A stretch of 64,000 nucleotides of DNA, from NCBI GenBank assembly GCA_012184525.1, contig WOFQ01000061.1, forward strand, positions 1 through 64,000, in the 5' to 3' direction. The translations under genes and the position numbers were made by a program. This DNA is from Xenoacremonium recifei. Taxonomy: Eukaryota > Ascomycota > Sordariomycetes > Hypocreales > Nectriaceae. The notes under the pieces were generated by a model. That model worked only from the letters and a program-made list of their open reading frames with translations. It was not told where the DNA came from and searched no databases. Below are positions 55,725-64,000 of this stretch, piece by piece. The stretch's first letter is position 1. Every line of letters begins with the position of its first letter.

Positions 55725-58700
55725 ATGAGCTCAGAGGAACCCCCGTCGGACGCGGCTCATTTACATCATGGCCATCCACCCCATGATCAAATTGAGGGGG
55801 AGTACTGGCAACACTGGGACGAATGGGAGGAGTCTGCTAGAGCGCAACAGCTACTGCATCGAATGGCGCAGTTGCAAGTACTGATCAGACCTAAGTTGGA
55901 ATTCTATTACGACATGGATCCGGAAAATCTTCGAACTATTAGTGAGCTAAGTGACGAGCGACGTGATTATCTCAAGACTAACATGGGCCCAAAGAATTGC
56001 CCTCTGTCGACTTCCCAGAAGAGCCCGAAGAGACAGCATCTTACGAAGAGAAACATGAATATGCCCTCGCCATGTATAGAGCTACAATCGAAGTAGCCTT
56101 ACCTGGACAATTCAATGCTGCAAAGAGCAACGAGGTCGTCAATCAAACTCCAGTGCCGCTCCCTAGTTCGATGTATGATAATCTGAGGCTCCCGAACAAA
56201 GCCTCAAGTATACGCCTCATAGACGTCCTACCAGGGGAGGAGGATCAGCCAATTTCCGTGGAGCTTTACGTGACGGACCTTGAACAACTTGCTCCGCAGT
56301 ATGAAGCACTTTCTTACGTCTGGGGCTCTGACCCAAAAGCTGGCTCTCAATCATGCATACAAGTCAATGGCTCGGAACGACCCGTAACAGAGAACCTGCT
56401 CAGCGCCCTCTCATCCCTTCGTCATTCATCCAAGCGCAGAACCCTATGGGTGGACTCTCTATGCATCAATCAGAGCGATCTTCTAGAACGCTCGGTACAA
56501 GTCATGCTCATGGCGAAAATCTATTCTCACGCCTCCACTGTCGTCATTCACCTCGGACCTTCAACACCAGCATCGACCGTCCTGTTCAAATTGATGCAGA
56601 GCCCCGACCTTTTCCCAAAGCGCCACACTTGTCAGAACTGTTGCTCGACGGATGATGTTGACCAAGATTTCTGGCGTGCTTGTCACTTTGCAGGTCCAGA
56701 ACTGATTGAAGGGTTTATCGATGTCTTCAGCCGGGCTTGGTGGAGCAGGGTTTGGATTCTTCAAGAATACACGTTTAGCAAACAGGATCCTGTTTTCTAC
56801 TGTGGCAGATTAAGCCTTTCGAATCAGCTTCTTTCTGCGAACTTTTGGATGCTTCACAAGTGGGCAAGTCATCGAAAAATGCACAAGACTCCGCTAAAGT
56901 ATTGCGATCATCCAGCATGTAGCGGGAACTTCTCGTCAGGAACTACACTTGAGGATGGGTCCACCGGCAGGACGGATTTTGTCAAAGACGGAGGTGTGGG
57001 TGACTACGGCGGCAGATCCAACAGACTCTTGCTCCCCAAACACGAGAGCGCCTCCAGGGAATGGGCTAAATGGGGTGCTTTGACTTGGTCCGTCAGCCTG
57101 ATCTTGGCGAGGCGCTCAGTTTGCAGGCCTTGGTCCGAGCCACGTTATTTCTTCGGGCGTATATCATCAAAATGCTCAGATACACATGATCTTGTGTACG
57201 GAATTCGGGAGATCATGGAACCCCTCTTCAAGGACATGTTCGTTCCCGACTATACATTGCCCATCTCTTCGTTATTCAAACGATTGGCAGTATACTTGTT
57301 GGTATTCGACATGTGGACGGACATGTTCTGGCATTATCCTTACCGCCTAAAGGCGACTGACTACGTCGAAGATGTCCCTTCATGGGTTCCTGATTTTAGA
57401 CGACCACAGCCTGTACGCAAGGAGGATCAATGGCCGACCTCTAAAAATGTCACTAGGAGCTTGCCGAGTGATGCTTGCATACTTGATGGCGTGCTCATGA
57501 TGAGTGGGTGGCTTCTGGATGAGATTGTTGACGTCTTCCACTTGCCGGCCAATGATCCTCCCCGGCTGCTGCAGCAGCTATGGCACGCTGAAAGGCAGTA
57601 TGGAAACCCGGTGTATTTGACAGATTTCCCGGACGATGAAGACTCGAAATATGCACCTCACGAGCGCAGATTCAACAGCATGATAAACGAGTTTGAAGGG
57701 ATTGTTGCATATCCAAGTATTGAATGGGCGATCCAGTCGGGTAGAGGGCCGAAGGATATTTCAATTGTCGACATTCTGTGCCATGTCGTCCGACCCGAGG
57801 AATGTGTCCTACCAATCACCGACAAGTATTTATCACAGGTCCGGGGCCTCGCAGTTTTCCAGGAAATGAGTCGTGATGAAGAGAGCAATGAAAACACGAA
57901 GGGAGGGGAGAACCACTCAGGCCACTCAGAGCTAAGGAGCAATTGGAATATCGAACACGTCTGGGAGATGGAAGACCGATTGTTGAAGTTGATGAAATAT
58001 CTACTGATGGAAATTTGGGTCGATTTCGTCGGTATATGTGTTTTTGACTATCCCAGTTTTCGTTCACAGGTCTTGCATCGGACGGTTCTTTGGCACCGAA
58101 AAGAAGCGAACTTTCATGGTCAAACAACGAACGAGCCTTTCATGTATGAGGATATTGTTGCACATATTGAGAAAGGATGCTCAGACCCCTGGGAATTGGC
58201 TTTCAGAGAGGCCATGGTCGTTGAACTTGCAGCCAGCTTGAATGAGAGAATGACAAGTATGGTAGGTATTCCAGCGCGAGAGCTCTGTTTCAAGGACCAA
58301 AAGGGCCACGCTCAGGAAAAGGACAAGTCCGAAGCTGGCTTTGAAGACAGACAAGAAGATCTTGGAAATGCCGACCTCGCGATCAATGACAAGCCTGACG
58401 ATCCGGAAGAGGGAGAACACACACTACAGACTGGGATTTCAGCTTCGTCACAACTTGAAGGAGACTATGATACGGTACAGGATGGTGCTCAGCAGGAACA
58501 TACTGGCGGAGACACGGCGAATGAAAAAGAAAAGCCGGATACCGAGGTCGTCCCATCATTTCCAATCCCTTTACCTCACGAGGATAGAGAGTATCAATCC
58601 TGGCGAGTTGTGCCGAAAGACCCCTCCGAAGTTGACGTAGTTTTTCAGGAACTTGTCGAATTTCTGGCAGGCCGGAAAATCTTTGTGACAGCCGGTGGAC

Positions 58701-58990
58701 TAATGGGTCTGGCAGACGCTGGCACTCAGGATGTTGAAGACGGAGACGACCTTCTTCTGCTCCAGGGCATGTCATTCCCTCTCATTGCAAGACTAGAGCC
58801 GTCCACATTGCTTGGGAATCCAAAGAAGAGGCGTTGGGAGGTGCCCACGAAGGGAATGAGGAGGGAGATCCTGGGCACTGCAGTTGTCAAAAATATTGAC
58901 CCTAAGGGTGGTCGTCTAAGTGAGGTGACCTGGCCAGAAGGATTTGTCCCACTTTCTGGAGAGGAAACAGGGATCTTTAGGTTTAAGTAG
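55725..58990 (+). CDS. Large HET-domain protein
   Basis: Exon 1 55725-55941 joins exon 2 55995-58990 through a 53-nt intron with a GTGAGC donor and GACTAAC branch site, giving 1070 residues. Without the intron the two parts lie in different frames. Residues 1-130 are charged and helical. The HET domain spans about 150-330: YEALSYVWGSDPK, TLWVDSLCINQSDLLERSVQVM, WWSRVWILQEYTF. The rest is long and acidic, including a Glu/Gly/Asp/Thr-rich disordered part near residues 830-900. It ends with RREILGTAVVKNIDP and a short conserved-looking tail. HET domains are TIR-related death domains in vegetative incompatibility. This protein is unusually long. No NACHT, ankyrin or WD repeats are visible. Confidence 0.88.
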
Positions 58991-59570
58991 TTCTCACGAC
59001 GGGTCAGGCATTCATTATATGGGCAAATGGTGCTGAACATAATGAGTCTACGTCACTATGCCTCTGAAGTTCAGATCAAGCTGTCGAGTAGACAAATGGC
59101 ATTCATTATGTTACAAGGCCCCCGCTTGGACCTCCATCTGGACCCCTTTTGAGCATCATCTGCCGCAGATTGGGCCCGCCGTAAGAAAGAAATACGAGAA
59201 TGGATGCCACAAGATTTGAATCGAAAATGCAGGGTATTGGACTAGAACGAAGTGAAAGCCGAATAGAAAGAGACCTGTGGAATGGCTTTGACAGTGGTTA
59301 TACTGTGAGACGTACCGATTGACCTCTCTATTGGTTGGAAGAGCGTAAGCCAGGCAGACGAGAAAATCGGCAGCACGTGATATATGTACCTCAGTGGCTC
59401 AGCCCGGTCCAGCGAGACGCGAAGAAGCTTCTCGAAAGCTGACACTGCTAGCTACTTTATCTCTACTCGTTACTAAACTTCCTTCGGGAGACATTCTTGT
59501 ATTCTTTCCCCTATCGAAGGGACTGTCGTGCTAATATTAGGCTCCTTTGTTAGGCTACACAGCGACTACG
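58991..59570. other. Intergenic region between two HET genes
   Basis: This is 580 bp on the same strand between two HET genes. Nothing but a promoter region is expected. No repeat or RNA gene seen. Confidence 0.5.
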
Positions 59571-62500
59571 ATGGATCACTTGCCTACGCCTCAGAACGCA
59601 AGGCCACCCATTACTGTGCCACGCCTCGAAGTCATCCCATATGACTTTGTTCGAGATCAACCGCCGGATACTGCGTATGAACATTTTCGACTGTTCCCAG
59701 ACCGCCACGCATTTGGCACCGACGGGGAACTGCTGCCAAACCAAGATCCTACCGAACTCGCGAGATTTGTTCAATCGTGGCTTTACTTTGGGCTCATATC
59801 GGCTTTTTTCAACAGACGTATCAACCTAATCCACTTTACAACAAAAGAGGGCTCGGATGACCACCAGGAATCCGGAAAAACGTGGGTTACGTCGACGTAC
59901 CTAAACACGCTTCTACGCAGGCTCGAGTTGAAGGAACAAAAAAAATACGAACAGGAAGAGGCAGTACTGGAAGCCGAGAAGGAAGAATCCGATCCCAGTC
60001 GCAAAAAGACCAAGAAAAATCAGAGAGCAGCCATGAAAGCCAGTAGGGAGCATCGCCACGAGACCAGAAAGAATATGTGCTGGCACGCTTACAATACTGT
60101 CCGTCAACTAGAGGAGTCCGACGTGGGAAGATCGCCGGAATTGGCAGCTATTTGTCTCTCCGTCCAGCTACTGGCCGTCACCTTGATAGGGTGCAATCCA
60201 CAAAAGTCCTCAAATATTTCTGATCAGGACGGTGATTATGAGGAGGACTACTCTCGTTTGAGGTTTTGGCCCTGGACTGCAATCGAGATTATGACCAAGG
60301 TCCGGGAGATGGTTAAGAAGCTCAACACCGAACAAAGACGGCTCCTCGGAAGTTATTCTATAAGCTCTCCCGACTATGGAATCGGGTATCCCACTGTCTT
60401 TTTGGACCAGTATCACTGGGAAAGCAATCTACTTCGGAAAACTATGGTTGAAAACGGCTGGTGCCCAAGTGAGCTGGATAACATACTTGCAACCCAAGAT
60501 CTTACTGTCTATTATTTATCACAACTCAGTCGCCTCCAGACTATTCCTCTGCCACACAATCAATGCTCCAGAGACGCTTGTGTTGCAAGGAACTCTCCCT
60601 CGCATCCACCCTATCGCAGGGCACATACCACCGATGTCTGCCAATGTCGGGCTCTTTCCGTTGACACAGACGCACTGTGCAAAATCATCGAAGATGGCGA
60701 TATACCACTTATATACTTGAAGGCCGCCGCTCATGGTACATTCTCTCTGGGGCTCACGAGAATGGGCTCGCTTTCTAACTATGTGGCCATTTCTCATGTC
60801 TGGTCTGACGGGCTGGGGACTTCAAACGGGAATTCGCTTTTCCAATGCCAGCTAGAGAGCATGAGTGAGTCTTTCCTCTGTACCCCACTTGGTGAATACG
60901 ATAGGTTGCGAACAATATTTCGCCTGTTCCAACTTACTCCCAGCTTCTTGGCATCCAAAGTAGCGAGGTGTGGGAAGCGAGGCCCCCTTAAGCAACTATT
61001 CTGGATGGATACACTATGCATCCCGGTCGCGCATGCCACCGACCCTCCAGCCCGAGTGGCAAGAATCAACGCTCTCAAAAGGCGAGCCATCGATAGTATG
61101 AACATGGTGTACTACGGTGCTACCCATGTGCTGATATTGGACGGGGAGATTCGAAAGATCAACCTCGCAGGAGCTCCCAGGTGTGAAATTGCAGCCCGGA
61201 TTGCCTACAGCCACTGGAATTCTCGTTGCTGGACGCTTCAAGAAGCGACGTTGGGGTCGGCCTGGCTGTTAAGATTCTCCGATGATCTTCTAGGTCGCCC
61301 CAGAGCGGAAAACTTTTGGCAGAGGGTTGGCGATTCAATGGAACGGGGGGACTCTTGGAGGAAAAATCATGTGCTCAAATACCTGGAAGAACCCGATTCT
61401 CTGCTCAGCGGTTTCGAAACTACAAGTTCTATTCCAAGTATTGCAGTCACTGTTGAAGACCACATCCGCAAGCGGTTAGTCAAGGTTTTGAAGGTTCCTA
61501 TGCAACTCTTTAGCGACTGGGATGGGATGTTCCAGCGAACAAAGGATTCGGTTGAGAATGAATGTCTGGATTCGTCAAACTTCTCCTGCATTTGGAACTT
61601 GCTAGCTCACAGAAGTACAAGTGAGGAGAGGGACGTCCCGGCGATATTCGCAAACCTACTCAACTTTAACCTCCACCAGTTGACGCAGCAGTTCCCCGAT
61701 GAGCTCGGAATCATGGGTATTCTATGGAATATTGAGGCCGTTCCCCTTGCACTGCTTTTCAACCAGGGCTCGCGGCTCAACCCTCACGAGAAGCATAGGA
61801 ATCGATGGGTACCGACTAAATTAAGCAAAATCAAATGCAAAACGGTATCCATGACATGGAAGGATGCCGGCTTGCACTTCACAAACGAGTCCGGAGAAGA
61901 GATTAATCTCGTCATTTTCGAATGGCCTCAACAGAGCATATCGGACAAAATTATTGTGCAGACATCGCAGGGCCCTATATATGTCCGCGTTCTCAGGGAG
62001 GTACACGACAAGATGAGGATGGAGCCAGGATTGCAGTACGCTCTTGTTGTAGACATTGGTGGCCACGAAGATCCCGACGGGGGGGATTCAGCAGGAGTGC
62101 AGGGTGCCTTGCTTCGCGTTCAAGACTATACCAAAGCCGAAAAAAAAGATGCGGACGAACAGCAGAGGGAGCTGCGGATTTCCGCTATTTATGACTGTCC
62201 GATTCGTGTGCAATTCGCTGATAGGCGAAATGCTTTCGATGAGGCACCAGTCGCAGACACTGCAGAGGTTTGGAACCATGCGGCAAAGTGGGAAGTCTCT
62301 CTCCAGGTTGGTACGTACTCTGCGGACGTAGTGATCTTTGATGCTCAATGGCTCATGATTCAAGCAGATGCCAACGATTCCAGATCTCTTTTGGCTCGGA
62401 GGGAAGACTTCGCCGAGGTCCATTATTTCGGCGTAGCGCTCAACCTGGTAATGAAAGCGTTGGCTCTCATCGAAATCGGCGTTAGGATAACAATAGCTGC

Positions 62501-62912
62501 TCGCCTTGGCTGGCATAATCTTGCACCTTTTGGCAGAGCGGCACTCTTGCTCTGGGTATTTCAAAGAAGTGTATACGTTGGGAACCTCTTCGGGATTTTA
62601 ATTCCAACTGTATTAACTAAGGCCTATTTTACCGTGGATCGCCTCCGAAATGGAGGCCTCACAGCTCTCGACTACGCATATGTGCTCATTCCCTTCAGCT
62701 TTCAAATATGGGGAATAGCAGCTATGCTGACGCAGCTTGTCGATTGGCATGTCGGATGGCATCTCAACATGCTCTTTTACAGTGCTGCTTTTGTGGAACC
62801 TAGGAATTTTGGGGAACGGTTTACGAGATCAATGGTCGTGCTGGCTATCAGGTCGAGAAGACTTGTCGTCTGGCTGAGACGGCACGATAGAGTGGGTTTC
62901 AGATTTAGATGA
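59571..62912 (+). CDS. HET-domain variant protein with predicted membrane-spanning C-terminus
   Basis: Intronless frame of 1113 residues from the ATG at 59571. The N-terminal 300 residues are unrelated to HET and include a Lys/Glu-rich coiled-coil region (about 115-165). A variant HET core follows: YVAISHVWSDGLGTSNGN, FWMDTLCIPV, ALKRRAIDSMNMVYYGATHVLILD, and SRCWTLQEATLGSAWL. After about 1000 residues come several hydrophobic segments (LVMKALALIEIGVRITIAA, AALLLWVFQRSVYVG, LTALDYAYVLIPFSFQIWG) that look like three or four membrane helices, ending in a basic tail. Membrane anchoring of a HET protein is unusual. The family role, incompatibility cell death, is inferred. Confidence 0.85.
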   Translation: MDHLPTPQNARPPITVPRLEVIPYDFVRDQPPDTAYEHFRLFPDRHAFGTDGELLPNQDPTELARFVQSWLYFGLISAFFNRRINLIHFTTKEGSDDHQESGKTWVTSTYLNTLLRRLELKEQKKYEQEEAVLEAEKEESDPSRKKTKKNQRAAMKASREHRHETRKNMCWHAYNTVRQLEESDVGRSPELAAICLSVQLLAVTLIGCNPQKSSNISDQDGDYEEDYSRLRFWPWTAIEIMTKVREMVKKLNTEQRRLLGSYSISSPDYGIGYPTVFLDQYHWESNLLRKTMVENGWCPSELDNILATQDLTVYYLSQLSRLQTIPLPHNQCSRDACVARNSPSHPPYRRAHTTDVCQCRALSVDTDALCKIIEDGDIPLIYLKAAAHGTFSLGLTRMGSLSNYVAISHVWSDGLGTSNGNSLFQCQLESMSESFLCTPLGEYDRLRTIFRLFQLTPSFLASKVARCGKRGPLKQLFWMDTLCIPVAHATDPPARVARINALKRRAIDSMNMVYYGATHVLILDGEIRKINLAGAPRCEIAARIAYSHWNSRCWTLQEATLGSAWLLRFSDDLLGRPRAENFWQRVGDSMERGDSWRKNHVLKYLEEPDSLLSGFETTSSIPSIAVTVEDHIRKRLVKVLKVPMQLFSDWDGMFQRTKDSVENECLDSSNFSCIWNLLAHRSTSEERDVPAIFANLLNFNLHQLTQQFPDELGIMGILWNIEAVPLALLFNQGSRLNPHEKHRNRWVPTKLSKIKCKTVSMTWKDAGLHFTNESGEEINLVIFEWPQQSISDKIIVQTSQGPIYVRVLREVHDKMRMEPGLQYALVVDIGGHEDPDGGDSAGVQGALLRVQDYTKAEKKDADEQQRELRISAIYDCPIRVQFADRRNAFDEAPVADTAEVWNHAAKWEVSLQVGTYSADVVIFDAQWLMIQADANDSRSLLARREDFAEVHYFGVALNLVMKALALIEIGVRITIAARLGWHNLAPFGRAALLLWVFQRSVYVGNLFGILIPTVLTKAYFTVDRLRNGGLTALDYAYVLIPFSFQIWGIAAMLTQLVDWHVGWHLNMLFYSAAFVEPRNFGERFTRSMVVLAIRSRRLVVWLRRHDRVGFRFR

Positions 62913-63002
62913 ACGGTTTAAGATATCCTACACCCTCTCTTATAAGCCGTAAAGCTGCAAGCCAACGGCTTCTTCCAGATCCACCCACACTACTTGTCAT
63001 AT

Positions 63003-64000
63003 CTACCACGCCATTTTGGCGAGTATTCCTTCCGGCCAGCGCCGGACACACGCCTTTCGGATCTCATCCAGGCAAAAGAGTCCGAGTCCCAAAGCCGCAG
63101 GAAGGAAATAATGCTCAACAGGGACACCCGAGGTATCAAGCACGCGCTGAAAATCAGGAACATAAAGCCAGAAGGCAGCAATACCCAGTGCAAATATAAT
63201 GGCCGGGAACAACAGAAGATTTTGCGTCTCCTTGTTAAAGGCGGGCGGATGTTGGAAAACCGATAGGTGACGGTTACGAACTGCCATCAGATTGAACCAT
63301 TGCCTGAGACAGTCAGAGTCATGCATCAGGGGGAAGTCTTGTGATATAACTTACATTACAACCAAGGTGATAAAGTAGATTGAGCTGGCCTCGTTCAATC
63401 GGGCCTGGTAGTAGTCGGGGTCGATATTGGCGGGGATCTTTCCAAACTTGAACCACATGTCTGAAAAGGGGATGCCCTTGCGTTGGAGATACCAATACGA
63501 CATCGCAAAGGAGCAGATACTTTCAATGACCCCAATGAATCCGTAGGCGTGGAACATCAACTGCCAGTTTACCAGGTGTGTCTTCCTAGGGTCGCGGGGA
63601 GGTCGAAGAAGAACGTCTGCTTCAGGCTTCTCGTAGGCCAATACGATAGCGGCAGCGCAGTCGGTGAAACAGCTAAGATTTATCAGCGACATTCATTCAT
63701 GGAATTTACGATCTTGAATGAGGCCTACCAGATGATGATCATAAGGAATGATGAAAGGATCTGTGGCAGTCCAAAAGCGATATTCGTGAACACAGGCCAG
63801 AACTCCGAGAAAGAACCAGCGGGGAGTAAGTACGCGATGACTTTCTTCAAGTTATCAAAGACGACACGACCGTATTTGACAGCCTCCACAATGGCAGAGA
63901 AAGACTCGAGGAGAACCATATCGGCAGCCTCGATAGCAATATCGGAACCACTGGCGAGACTGATACCGACATCGGCGGCTTTCAAAGCAGGAGCATCGTT
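63003..64000 (-). CDS. Type IIC P-type cation ATPase (Na+/K+-ATPase alpha-like), 3' end only
   Basis: Three exons on the minus strand, 64000 (cut by the window)-63729, 63672-63355 and 63303-63003. The visible part begins in the hinge motif NDAPALKAADVG, followed by SGSDIAIEAADMVLL and the FDNLKKVIAYLLP segment typical of subfamily IIC. The rest is the last six transmembrane helices with AYEKPEADVLLRPPR between helices. The catalytic DKTG motif and nucleotide domain lie outside the window. Fungal IIC ATPases export Na+ or move K+ at the plasma membrane or other membranes. The gene is convergent with the HET gene, and the stops are only 90 bp apart. Confidence 0.9.

Overview
The window is nuclear DNA from a filamentous ascomycete (Pezizomycotina, most likely Sordariomycetes). 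The evidence is the set of short introns of about 42-78 nt with GT...CTAAC/CTGAC...AG signals, the HET-domain and STAND/NLR-like genes, a Zn2Cys6 regulator, a PTH11-like rhodopsin-domain membrane protein, and orthologues of PEX14, NDC80 and ERCC1/RAD10. No rRNA, tRNA, CRISPR or intact transposon was found. Exon structures below were built by hand from splice signals and reading-frame continuity.

Layout. 0.4-7.6 kb: a hypothetical acidic protein, then 196 bp later a large NLR-like gene (lipase-like + NACHT-like + ankyrin + ZZ finger) whose enzymatic and nucleotide-binding motifs are both degenerate. 8-14.2 kb: an HXXXD acyltransferase, a divergent seven-helix rhodopsin-domain protein, and an alpha/beta-hydrolase. 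14.9-22.1 kb: a housekeeping block with PEX14 and NDC80 head to head, a NAPE-PLD-like metallo-beta-lactamase hydrolase and a 70-residue protein. 22.7-25.6 kb: a second NLR (intact P-loop) with an apparent frameshift in its N-terminal domain. 26.4-33.2 kb: an amidase, a RING-H2 membrane protein and a nine-exon TRK potassium transporter. 35.6-38.9 kb: a repetitive hypothetical gene broken by an in-frame TAG and a frame change. 39.4-46.1 kb: a Zn2Cys6 factor, a class II aldolase-like protein, a kinase-fold protein lacking the metal-binding Asp, and a secreted AttH/Diels-Alderase-like protein. 46.8-54.1 kb: a HET protein, a secreted GH47 alpha-mannosidase, ERCC1/RAD10 with a ubiquitin-interacting-like tail, and a disordered hypothetical protein. 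55.7-64 kb: two very large HET proteins and the 3' end of a type IIC P-type cation ATPase cut by the window edge.

How the genes relate. Five of the genes (two NLR-like, three HET) belong to the fungal non-self recognition and incompatibility repertoire, and several are decayed or have lost catalytic residues. They alternate with conserved single-copy housekeeping genes, which suggests fast-evolving accessory genes inserted among core genes. The best candidates for something new are the pseudo-enzyme NLR and its upstream partner (0.4-7.6 kb), the HET protein with a membrane-spanning tail (59.6-62.9 kb), and the UIM-like motif on ERCC1. No co-ordinated metabolic cluster could be demonstrated, although the acyltransferase, amidase, regulator and Diels-Alderase-like genes are types found in such clusters.
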